64,000 bases of DNA from Microbacterium sp. 4R-513 (lineage in GTDB: Bacteria > Actinomycetota > Actinomycetes > Actinomycetales > Microbacteriaceae): NCBI RefSeq assembly GCF_011046485.1, contig NZ_CP049256.1, positions 2,480,001 to 2,544,000 of the forward strand. The letters are read 5' to 3'. The notes beneath the pieces are model-generated. The model had not been told where the DNA came from. It made no database searches and saw only the letters and a program-made list of their open reading frames with translations. A program made the position numbers and the translations under genes. Shown here in pieces: positions 41,572 to 52,053 of this stretch (position 1 is the first letter of the stretch; the number at the start of each line of letters is the position of its first letter).

Positions 41572-41888
41572 TGCCGGGCAGCATCCTGAGCGTCGCCGTC
41601 GTCGCCGCGGCCGCAGCCGCATCCGTCGGCCTGTGCGCCGTCGGAGCGGCGGCGGTGGAGGGGCAGCGCCTCGCGGGGACCGCAGACGCGGCGGCTCTCG
41701 CCGCGGCCGATACGGCCTCCGGAGCGGCTTCGGGCGTCCCGTGCGAACGGGCCGGAGAGGTGGCGTCCCTCGCGGGCGCCGAGGTCGTCGAATGCGACCT
41801 CGACGGCCTCATCGCGACCGTCACGGTGGCGGTTCGCTTCGCGGGTCTGGAGGTGGCCGCGTCGGCACGCGCCGGGCCCCCGCCCTGA
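41571..41888 (+). CDS. Rv3654c-like TadE-neighbour protein
   Basis: A 105-aa protein with an N-terminal hydrophobic helix (ILSVAVVAAAAAASVGLCAVGAAAV) and then AGTADAAALAAADTASG, the pattern of the Tad-cluster proteins annotated in actinobacteria as helicase/secretion-neighbourhood TadE-like. The ATG overlaps the TadE stop by one base. It is last in the operon. It may be a minor pilin or export factor; mycobacterial homologues have also been described as secreted effectors, which is not inferable here. Confidence 0.78.
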   Translation: MPGSILSVAVVAAAAAASVGLCAVGAAAVEGQRLAGTADAAALAAADTASGAASGVPCERAGEVASLAGAEVVECDLDGLIATVTVAVRFAGLEVAASARAGPPP

Positions 41889-42021
41889 CCCTCGCGACCC
41901 CCGATCACCGGGAGCACCGGGAATACCGGCACCCCCTCGCTTCGTTCCGGCTGGGCATCCTCACAGCGTCCATCCGTGGGAGCGGTGTGTATGGTGTGCT
42001 TCGAAGAAAGGACGCCTCACG

Positions 42022-44741
<2,720 letters not shown>

Positions 44742-44745
<4 letters not shown>

Positions 44746-45446
44746 CCGACGCGACGGTTCCGGCGGCTCCACGCGACGCGCGGCCGCCGGGCGGCCTCTT
44801 CATCACGTTCGAAGGCGGCGACGGCGTCGGCAAGACGACGCAGGCCGCACTCCTCGACGACTGGCTGGCCGGGCGCGGCCGCGCGGTCGTGCGCACCCGC
44901 GAGCCGGGCGGCACCGACGTCGGGGTCCTGATCCGCGACATCGTGCTGCATCACCGCGGCGACGTCGCGCCGCGCGCCGAAGCGCTCCTCTACGCCGCCG
45001 ACCGTGCCCACCACATCGCGACGGTCGTCCGCCCCGCCCTCGAACGCGGGGAGGTCGTCATCCAGGACCGCTACCTCGACTCGTCCGTCGCCTACCAGGG
45101 CGAAGGCCGGCAGCTCGAAGCCGAGCAGATCCGGGATCTCTCCCTGTGGGCCGCGGGCGGACTGCTGCCCGACCTCACGGTGCTCCTCGACCTCGACCAC
45201 ACCGCGGCCCGTCGGCGCCTCGACGCCGATGACAAGCCGTTCGATCGCCTCGAGGCCGAGCGCGAGGAGTTCCACGACCGGGTCCGCGAACGCTTCCTCG
45301 CGATCGCCCGCGAGGAGCCCGACCGGTTCCTCGTGCTCGACGCATCGCGACCCGCCGCCGACCTCGCTGCCGACATCCGCGCCCGCGTCGAGACGCTGCT
45401 CACAGGGGTCTCGGCCGCACGGGGAAGCGTCGGAGCGCACGGTTAG
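44742..45446 (+). CDS. tmk: Thymidylate kinase
   Basis: A 234-aa dTMP kinase. It has P-loop FEGGDGVGKTTQAALLDDWL (about residues 21-40), the DR motif as TREPGGTDVG, VVIQDRYLDSSVAYQGEGRQL, and a lid region near DRLEAEREEFHDRVRERF. The GTG start overlaps the topA stop. A short, charged N-terminal extension precedes the core. It is followed by holB with its own -10 inside the tmk end, a conserved tmk-holB pairing. Confidence 0.95.
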
Positions 45447-45449
45447 GCT
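45444..45449 (+). promoter_or_regulatory. -10 element before holB
   Basis: TAGGCT overlaps the tmk stop codon (TAG at 45444-45446) and ends 8 positions before the holB ATG, again a near-leaderless layout. Confidence 0.5.
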
Positions 45450-45456
45450 GGACGCC

Positions 45457-46614
45457 ATGGATGCCACGGCGCAGGTCGCCGCTCTGCCTTGGAGCGACGT
45501 CTGGGGGCAGGACGACGCGGTCGCCGCGCTGCAGGCCGCGGCATCCGATCCCGCGTCGATGACCCACGCGTGGCTCATCACGGGCCCGCCCGGGTCGGGG
45601 CGATCGACGCTCGCCCACGCGTTCGCCGCCGCCCTCATCGCCGAGCCCGGCGACGAGGCGGCGATGCGGCAGGTGCTCGCGGGCACGCACCCCGACCTCA
45701 CGGCTCTGCGCACCGAGGGCGTCATCATCTCGATCAAGGACGCGCGGGCGCTCGTCGAACGCTCGTACTTCGCCCCGTCGCTCGGCCGCTACCGCGTCAT
45801 CGTGATGGAGGATGCCGACCGGATGGCCGAGCGCACCTCCAACGTCCTCCTCAAGGCGCTCGAGGAACCCCCCGAGCGCACCGTCTGGGTGCTCTGCGCG
45901 CCGAGCGACGCCGACCTGCTGCCGACGATCCGCTCGCGGGTGCGCACCCTCCGACTCCGGGATCCCGAGATCGCCGATGTCGCGCGGCTCATCGTGCAGC
46001 GCACCGGTGTGGACGAGGCCGTCGCCGAGCAGTCCGCGCGCCACGCGCAGCGGCACATCGGCATGGCTCAGCGGCTGGCGACGGATGCCTCGGCTCGCGC
46101 TCGCCGCGATGCGACGCTGCGGGCCGTCCTCCGCGTGCGCGGAGTCGGCGACGCCGTCGAGGTCGCCGGCACGATCGTGCAGGTGGCGACCGACGACGCC
46201 AAGGCCCTGACCGCGGAGCGCGACGAGTCGGAGCGCTCGACCCTTCTGCGGACGCTCGGGATCGCCGAGGGATCGCCGATCCCTCCGGCCGTGCGCTCGC
46301 AGCTCTCGGCTCTCGAGGACGACCAGAAGCGCCGTGCGACGCGGAGCCTCCGCGACGGGATCGACCGGGTGCTCACCGATCTGCAGTCGATGTTCCGTGA
46401 CGTCGTCGTGCTGCAGTTCGGCCGCGACGACGATCTCATCAACACCGAGCTCGAGACCGAGCTCCGCGCGCTCGCACCGGCGTGGACGCCCGAGCGCACC
46501 CTCACGGTGCTCGATCGGATCACCGAGACCCGACGCAACCTCGAGCAGAACGCGGCCCCCGCCCTCGCGCTCGAGAGCATGCTGATCACCGTCGCCAGTG
46601 GAAGGACCCCGTGA
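45457..46614 (+). CDS. holB: DNA polymerase III subunit delta'
   Basis: A 385-aa clamp-loader subunit. The AAA+ region has GPPGSGRSTLAHAFAAAL in place of a classical Walker A: the Lys of GKT is replaced by Arg, consistent with delta' being a non-hydrolysing subunit. It continues with SIKDARALVERSYFAPSLGRYRVIVMEDADRM and LLKALEEPPERTVWVLCA (sensor 1 region). The C-terminal collar domain follows (about 215-380). With dnaX in the same window, two of the clamp-loader subunits are covered. Its stop overlaps the next gene by GTGA. Confidence 0.94.
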   Translation: MDATAQVAALPWSDVWGQDDAVAALQAAASDPASMTHAWLITGPPGSGRSTLAHAFAAALIAEPGDEAAMRQVLAGTHPDLTALRTEGVIISIKDARALVERSYFAPSLGRYRVIVMEDADRMAERTSNVLLKALEEPPERTVWVLCAPSDADLLPTIRSRVRTLRLRDPEIADVARLIVQRTGVDEAVAEQSARHAQRHIGMAQRLATDASARARRDATLRAVLRVRGVGDAVEVAGTIVQVATDDAKALTAERDESERSTLLRTLGIAEGSPIPPAVRSQLSALEDDQKRRATRSLRDGIDRVLTDLQSMFRDVVVLQFGRDDDLINTELETELRALAPAWTPERTLTVLDRITETRRNLEQNAAPALALESMLITVASGRTP

Positions 46615-48170
46615 ACCAGACCCCCACGCGCCGGAGGCGCCGCGTCCCCGCGCTCGTCGCAGCCCTGGCCGCGGCCTCCCTCCTCCTCTCGGGCTGCCTC
46701 TACCAGCTCATCCCCGACGAGGCGCCCCGGTCGAGTGCGAGCGCCACGCCCGACACGCAGGGCGTCGCTGCCGAGCTCCTGCCGTACTACGGTCAGGAGC
46801 TGACGTGGAAGGACTGCGGCGGGGGCTTCGACTGCACGACGGTCACGGCACCGCTCGACTGGGCCGATCCGAGCGCCGGTGAGATCGACCTCTCGGTCAT
46901 CCGCCACCGTGCGACCGGGGGCGAGGCCATCGGATCGCTCCTCACGAACCCCGGCGGTCCGGGCGCGAGCGGAGTGGATCTGATCCGCGACTCGCTGTCG
47001 TTCGCGGTCGGCGAGCCGCTGCAGAAGTCCTACGACGTCATCGGCTTCGATCCTCGCGGCGTGGGGGAGTCGACGGCCGTCCGCTGCTACGACGCCGCGG
47101 AGATGGACGCCTACATCTTCGACATCGTCCCCGACCCGCGCGGCTCGGCGGCGTGGACGGAAGACCTCCTCGACGCGCACAAGCGGTTCGCCGAGGCGTG
47201 CGACGCCAACAGCGACGGCATCCTGCCCTACATCACGACCGAGAACGCGGCGCGCGACATGGATCTCCTGCGTGCCGTCCTCGGCGACGAGAGCCTCAAC
47301 TACCTCGGCTACTCGTACGGCACCTTCCTCGGCGCGACCTACGCGAAGCTCTACCCCGACAAGGTCGGCCGGCTCGTGCTGGACGGCGCCATCGACCCGT
47401 CGGTGACGGGGCTCGACGTCAACATCACTCAGGGGATCGGGTTCGAGAGCGCGCTTCGCGCCTACATGGCCGCCTGCCTGGACGGCGACGACTGCCCCTT
47501 CAGCGGCACCGTCGATGACGGGATGGCAGACCTGGGCACGCTCCTCGCGAGTGTCGACCGGTCGCCGCTTCCGGGCTCGGATGGCCGCGACCTCGGCGCC
47601 GACTCGCTCATGACCGCCATCGTGGCGGCGCTGTACTCCGAGGACAGCTGGCCCTACCTGACGATGGCGCTCGCCGACGCGCTGCAGGGCAACCCCGATA
47701 CGGCGTTCCAGCTCGCCGACTTCTACTACGCGCGGGAGAACGGCACCTACACCGACAACTCGACCGAGGCGTTCCGCGCGTACAACTGCATGGACTATCC
47801 CGTCGACTCGTCGCCCGAAGACCTCGCGGCCGCGCAGGCCACGCTCGCCGAGAAGGCGCCGACCGTGGCACCGTACTGGTTCGGACCCGACCCGTGCGAG
47901 GTGTGGCCGTACCCGCCGACCGGCGTCCGCGAGCCGATCACGGCCGCCGGCGCTGCGCCGATCGTCGTCGTCGGCACGACGAACGACCCCGCGACGCCTT
48001 ACGAATGGGCCGTGTCGCTCGCCGATCAGCTGTCGTCCGGCGTGCTGATCACCCGGGTCGGCGAGGGACACACCGGCTACAACAAGGGCAACAGCTGCGT
48101 CGACCGGGCGGTCGAGGCGTACCTGCTCCAGGGCACGGTTCCTGAAGACGGGCTGCGCTGCGAGAAGTGA
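46611..48170 (+). CDS. Secreted alpha/beta-hydrolase lipoprotein, tripeptidyl-aminopeptidase type (S33)
   Basis: A 519-aa exported hydrolase. The N-terminal signal peptide ends in a lipobox (LLLSGC, Cys about residue 29), so it is probably a lipoprotein. The alpha/beta fold starts at TNPGGPGASGVD. The nucleophile Ser is in GYSYGTFLG (about 245), the acid Asp in VVGTTNDPATPYEWA, and His in GEGHTGYNKGNSCVD. A TAP-like C-terminal region is present. It resembles Streptomyces SlpD/Tap peptidases that release N-terminal tripeptides. The start overlaps the holB stop. Confidence 0.9.
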   Translation: MNQTPTRRRRRVPALVAALAAASLLLSGCLYQLIPDEAPRSSASATPDTQGVAAELLPYYGQELTWKDCGGGFDCTTVTAPLDWADPSAGEIDLSVIRHRATGGEAIGSLLTNPGGPGASGVDLIRDSLSFAVGEPLQKSYDVIGFDPRGVGESTAVRCYDAAEMDAYIFDIVPDPRGSAAWTEDLLDAHKRFAEACDANSDGILPYITTENAARDMDLLRAVLGDESLNYLGYSYGTFLGATYAKLYPDKVGRLVLDGAIDPSVTGLDVNITQGIGFESALRAYMAACLDGDDCPFSGTVDDGMADLGTLLASVDRSPLPGSDGRDLGADSLMTAIVAALYSEDSWPYLTMALADALQGNPDTAFQLADFYYARENGTYTDNSTEAFRAYNCMDYPVDSSPEDLAAAQATLAEKAPTVAPYWFGPDPCEVWPYPPTGVREPITAAGAAPIVVVGTTNDPATPYEWAVSLADQLSSGVLITRVGEGHTGYNKGNSCVDRAVEAYLLQGTVPEDGLRCEK

Positions 48171-48176
48171 CGGATG

Positions 48177-48196
48177 CCGGATGCCGCGGCATCCGG
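48177..48196 (+). terminator. Palindromic hairpin after the peptidase gene
   Basis: Perfect 20-base palindrome formed from GGATGCC and GGCATCC, 7 bases after the stop codon. It has the same motif as other terminators in the window. Confidence 0.5.
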
Positions 48197-48283
48197 AACC
48201 GACTCGTCACCCCTCGAATCGGTGTGAGGTGCGGGCGGCCCGCGCGGTGTGCGGCTCGGTTCGCGAGCACTCCCGCGACCCTG

Positions 48284-48289
48284 TAAGAT
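48284..48289 (+). promoter_or_regulatory. -10 element of tRNA-Thr
   Basis: TAAGAT, with a weak TTCGCG -35 at 18-base spacing, about 30 bases before the mature tRNA end. Confidence 0.45.
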
Positions 48290-48319
48290 CGTTGATCGTG
48301 CCCCGCGCAAGCGAGGTGC

Positions 48320-48395
48320 GCCACCTTAGCTCAGTCGGCAGAGCGATTCACTCGTAATGAATAGGTCAAGGGTTCGATTCCCTTAGGTGGCTCCA
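48320..48395 (+). tRNA. tRNA-Thr(CGT)
   Basis: A 73-nt cloverleaf plus encoded CCA (48393-48395). Acceptor GCCACCT pairs with AGGTGGC, discriminator T. Anticodon loop CTCGTAA, closed by ATTCA/TGAAT, gives anticodon CGT. It lies directly upstream of the accessory Tc-like operon, and tRNA-Thr is a common integration site. I found no second copy of its 3' end that would mark an island border. Confidence 0.95.
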
Positions 48396-48437
48396 CAAGC
48401 CTCCATCCCCGGCGGGATCTCGCCTCGGCACCCGCCC

Positions 48438-48466
48438 TTGCGGACGCGCTCCGCGAGGTTTATCGT
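48438..48466 (+). promoter_or_regulatory. Probable promoter of the Tc-like operon
   Basis: TTGCGG (48438-48443), 17-base spacer, TATCGT (48461-48466). The start site would be about 48473, just before the palindrome ACCAC-N4-GTGGT (48477-48490), which may be an operator. Confidence 0.5.
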
Positions 48467-48469
48467 CTC

Positions 48470-48782
48470 GGCCGAGACCACCACGGTGGTTTGGCGCCGG
48501 GTCGGCGATCGGGGGATCGCCAGGTCTGCGCGTCACGAGCAGGCGAAGGGTGGCTTCGTATGTCCTGTTCCCGCAGCGCTCGCAAGAGAGCCCGCGTGCA
48601 CTCCTGAAGCGTCGGCGTCAGGCGATCCCACGCTCCGGTGATCGCCTGGCCTCCCGTCGGCGTGAGCCGGCGGAGCTCCGCGACCCACTCCCGAGGACGT
48701 CGACAGATCGAGTCGTCCGTCGATGTATCAGGCGGTGCGCGTCGCCCTCTCATCAGGTGGACCACGCTTTCGGGAGGCTGAC
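48470..48782 (+). other. Long leader before the Tc-like operon with paired inverted repeats
   Basis: About 310 bases without a convincing gene. It holds three inverted repeats: ACCAC-N4-GTGGT (48477-48490), GGCGATC-GGGG-GATCGCC (48504-48521) and CAGGCGATC-N12-GATCGCCTG (48619-48648). The last two share the half-site GGCGATC/GATCGCC 115 bases apart, which suggests either two binding sites for one regulator or RNA hairpins in the leader. The ribosome-binding site GGGAGG (48772-48777) ends the region. Confidence 0.5.
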
Positions 48783-51700
48783 ATGTCCATCGACTACACG
48801 CTCGACATCGCTTACTCATTCCGGCGGACGGAGGCGCTTCTGACCGCGGTCGCGGGGGTGACCGACAGCAAGGATGCCGCGACCCTCGCGTCGATCGAAC
48901 AGCTCCTAGTCAAAGCGGCCGGCGATTATCGAGCCCGCCGCTTCACTGCATCCATCGACGGCTACACGCGGGCGAGGCAGCTCATCTGGGGACAGCTGTT
49001 CCCGCTGACCGAGTACAAGGACCGCATCGTCGACCGGCTCGACGTCTCGAAGCCGCTGTTCTCCTACGCCGTCGAATGGCTCAACGTCCTGCCCGTCGAG
49101 CAGGGACTCGACGGCGTGCGCCCACGCGAGACGATGGCCGTCGACGCACCCGTCTACGGGCTCCTGAGCAACGCGACCGGAGCGACCGAGGCAGCCGCGG
49201 TGGCCGACTACCGCCTGTCCCAGACCCTCAAGGCCAACGGGGCGACCGAGTCGTCGGCGTTCTTCCTCGAGCGGGCGAACGCCGAGGCGCCGAGGCTCAT
49301 CGAAGCGATCACGAAGGCCGAGTCGCCGAAGCCGGAGGTGGCGGATCCCGCCGAACCCGTCCCTGTAGTCGGCGGACCCGTCATCCGACGCCGTGTGGGA
49401 CGGGGGCTCAACCTCGACGGGGACGGTGTCGAGCACTTCGCTGCGGGCGGCGACGGCTTCGGGGTGGCGCTCACGCGCAAGGGGGCTTTCACAGCCGGGC
49501 TGTTCGACGCGATCGCAGACCCGGTCGTGGTGGGCATTCCTCCGCAGCTCACCGCGCAGAAGCGCACCTATTCGTTCCCCGTCGGCGATGGGTCGAAATC
49601 GATCGCCTGGGCGGAGGGATCCGCGCCCGATGCCACCAAGCTGCAGGACGTGCTGTACGCCTCACGCGTGAAACTGAAGTTCCTGCCGGACGTGCTGCTC
49701 GAGCCGAAGAAGCCGGCGGATGTCGCGGCCGGCCTCGCGCACGCCTGGTACTACGAGACGACGCTGGGCCTCGCCGAGGACTACCACGCTCTCGGGCAGT
49801 GGGCGGCGGCGGAGACGTGGTACCTGAAGGCCGCCTCCTACACCTACCTGAATGCGGCTATCGAGGCCCCCTATGTGTGGGCACGGCTGGCGAACCTCTA
49901 CCTCGACTGGGGCGACGCGCTGTTCCGCGCCGACGATCCCGCTGCGGCGCTCCCTGTCTACGAGAAGGTGCTGACGGCCGACGGCGCCGCGCCGGACGCT
50001 TCGCTGTACACGCTGGAGCCGCTGGCTCCCGCAGCCGACCAGGCACGCCAGGCGATCGCGCACCTCGACGACCCGTCGGCCATCACCGCCTCGCCGGCGA
50101 TCACCGCCGTGCTCTTCGACGTGTGGTCGCGCCTCGCCAAGATCTCGGGCGGCTTGGACTTCTGGGGGCACTGGGCGCAGCAGGTGCCGATCTGGACGTT
50201 CGACTACCTGCAGTCCGTCGCGGTCAACTTCTGCCAGCTCGCGATCGGCGCCGAGCGCGACTCGATGACCTTCTGGGAGAAGGCCGATTCCGGTGAGCTG
50301 ACGCGCACCCAGCTGACGCAGAACATCACCCAGTCCGCGGCCGAACTTCAGGCCGCCCAGCGGGCCGTGGCCGCGGCCAACGCCGAGGTCGCCGCGTACC
50401 GTGCCGGTCAGGACGTGGCCAACCTGCGGGCGCAGGACGCCCGTGACAATGCCGACGAGTACACCGCCAAGTCCTGGGACTGGACGATGCATCAGGCGCT
50501 GTCGCAGCAGATGTCCGGCGGTGAGGACGGCAACGCGAGCCAGCTCAACTCCCTGGCCGACCGGATGTCCCGCGGAGGCTACTCGCTGTCGGGCGACCGG
50601 GGCACGCTGTCGGCAGCCGAGTCGCTCACCGCGGCGCGGCAGCAGCGCGAATACGAGATCGACGCGATGCGCCGGCAGGCGGCGGAGCTGGAGGCGGCGG
50701 CCGTTCAGGCCGGTGCGGAGGTCGCGGCGTCGCAGGCGCGCGCCGCGGCCACCCAGGCGCAGGCGAATGCCGCCGCGGTGCGCGTGCAGAACGCGCAGCA
50801 GCTGCTCGCCGCCTTCGACGACCAGCGGTTCACGCCCGATGTGTGGAACGCGCTCGGCGATCGGATGAGCCAGATCTCGGGGCGGTACCTCGCTATGGCG
50901 CTCGACGTCGCCAAGCGCATGCAGCGCGCGTACAACTTCGAGAACGACGTGGCCATGGCGGTGATCCGCCCCGACTACACGGCCAGCGCCGTGCACGGTC
51001 TCCTCGCCAGCGACGCGCTCATGGCCGACGTCCAGTCGTTCACGTACGACCTCATCACCTCCACGGCGCCGAAGCCGCAGCCCGTCTCGCAGACCATCTC
51101 GCTGGCCGAGCGCTACCCGTTCCTCTTCGAGACACAGCTGCGCCGGACCGGCCGGATGGAGTTCCAGACCGACCTCGACGATTTCGACGCGAAGTATCCC
51201 GGCACGTACGCGGGTCGGATCGAGGCGGTGGAGGTCGCGGTGGACGGGATCGTCCCGGCGCGGGGCCTCAGCGGCACCCTGTCGAACGCCGGAATCTCGC
51301 ACTACCGCGTGCCGTCGACCGCGGGAGGCGCCACCAAGCACCGCGTGCAGACGCGGGAGACCCTCGTCCTCTCCGACTTCGACCTCAGGCGGGACGCCTT
51401 GCTCGACCACCCCGACGCCAGGCGTCTGCGGGTCTTCGAGGGCGCGGGCGTGGCGTCGTCGTGGACCCTCGAGTTCCCGAAGGCGGCCAACGAGCTGCAG
51501 TTCGCGAGCCTCATCGACGTGCGGCTGACGTTCACCTACACAGCCCGCTTCGACCCCGATCTGAAGGAGGCGGTGCTCGAGGAGCTGGCCAACCGCCCGG
51601 CTGCGAACGACCGGACGCGGCCGTTCCCGCTCCGCTGGGCGTTCGCCGACGCGTTCTTCGCGTTCTACAGCACCGGCGTGCTCGACTTCTCGCTCGACCG

Positions 51701-52028
51701 CACGAGCTTCTCCGCCACCGAGACGCTGCCCGTGCTGACGGGACTGAGCCTGATCGCCAGCACGACGCCGGCCCCCGGCGCAGAGGGGCTCGTGCTGCGG
51801 GTCACCGCCCCGGGCTCGGCCCCGGTCACGGTCACGACCGCAGCGGATGGCTCGGTGGATGCGACCGCGCTGCAGGCGGCCGTCACCGGGCAGAGCGCGT
51901 TCGGCGCCTACCGGATCCAGGTCGATCCGGGCGACAACCCCGACCGCGTGCACGACGGCGCGCTGGAGCTGGACGACATCGACAACATCGCCCTGATCCT
52001 CGCCTACTCCTTCACGCCCCGGGCGTGA
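48783..52028 (+). CDS. TcA-like protein with C-terminal TcB-binding domain (short form)
   Basis: A 1081-aa protein, less than half the usual TcA length (about 2300-2500). Residues 1-320 show no family I recognise. About 321-405 look like TPR-type helices (AEDYHALGQWAAAETWYLKA). About 504-715 form a long alpha-helical, Ala/Gln-rich region matching the helices around the TcA channel (ARQQREYEIDAMRRQAAELE, then FTPDVWNALGDRMSQISGRYL). About 716-1080 match the TcB-binding end of TcA (RAYNFENDVAMAVIRPDY, then GLLASDALMADV, VSQTISLAERYPF, LDDFDAKYPGTYAGRIEAVE). The receptor-binding and neuraminidase-like parts are missing, and the stretch where TcA has its hydrophobic pore tip (about 555-620) is hydrophilic. 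ATG 48783 follows GGGAGG. No signal peptide. First gene of a four-gene operon. Confidence 0.78.
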   Translation: MSIDYTLDIAYSFRRTEALLTAVAGVTDSKDAATLASIEQLLVKAAGDYRARRFTASIDGYTRARQLIWGQLFPLTEYKDRIVDRLDVSKPLFSYAVEWLNVLPVEQGLDGVRPRETMAVDAPVYGLLSNATGATEAAAVADYRLSQTLKANGATESSAFFLERANAEAPRLIEAITKAESPKPEVADPAEPVPVVGGPVIRRRVGRGLNLDGDGVEHFAAGGDGFGVALTRKGAFTAGLFDAIADPVVVGIPPQLTAQKRTYSFPVGDGSKSIAWAEGSAPDATKLQDVLYASRVKLKFLPDVLLEPKKPADVAAGLAHAWYYETTLGLAEDYHALGQWAAAETWYLKAASYTYLNAAIEAPYVWARLANLYLDWGDALFRADDPAAALPVYEKVLTADGAAPDASLYTLEPLAPAADQARQAIAHLDDPSAITASPAITAVLFDVWSRLAKISGGLDFWGHWAQQVPIWTFDYLQSVAVNFCQLAIGAERDSMTFWEKADSGELTRTQLTQNITQSAAELQAAQRAVAAANAEVAAYRAGQDVANLRAQDARDNADEYTAKSWDWTMHQALSQQMSGGEDGNASQLNSLADRMSRGGYSLSGDRGTLSAAESLTAARQQREYEIDAMRRQAAELEAAAVQAGAEVAASQARAAATQAQANAAAVRVQNAQQLLAAFDDQRFTPDVWNALGDRMSQISGRYLAMALDVAKRMQRAYNFENDVAMAVIRPDYTASAVHGLLASDALMADVQSFTYDLITSTAPKPQPVSQTISLAERYPFLFETQLRRTGRMEFQTDLDDFDAKYPGTYAGRIEAVEVAVDGIVPARGLSGTLSNAGISHYRVPSTAGGATKHRVQTRETLVLSDFDLRRDALLDHPDARRLRVFEGAGVASSWTLEFPKAANELQFASLIDVRLTFTYTARFDPDLKEAVLEELANRPAANDRTRPFPLRWAFADAFFAFYSTGVLDFSLDRTSFSATETLPVLTGLSLIASTTPAPGAEGLVLRVTAPGSAPVTVTTAADGSVDATALQAAVTGQSAFGAYRIQVDPGDNPDRVHDGALELDDIDNIALILAYSFTPRA

Positions 52029-52053
52029 GGAAGCCTCGGACCAGGAGCGGGAC

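Noticed and set aside
48370..48395. tRNA-Thr 3' end as a mapped attachment site
   Set aside because: No direct repeat of the 3' end and no integrase gene were seen downstream to the window end.
48460..48819. Minus-strand open frame of 119 aa in the leader of the Tc-like operon
   Set aside because: Composition is Arg/Pro-rich, no ribosome-binding site or recognised motif, and it crosses the start of the TcA-like gene.
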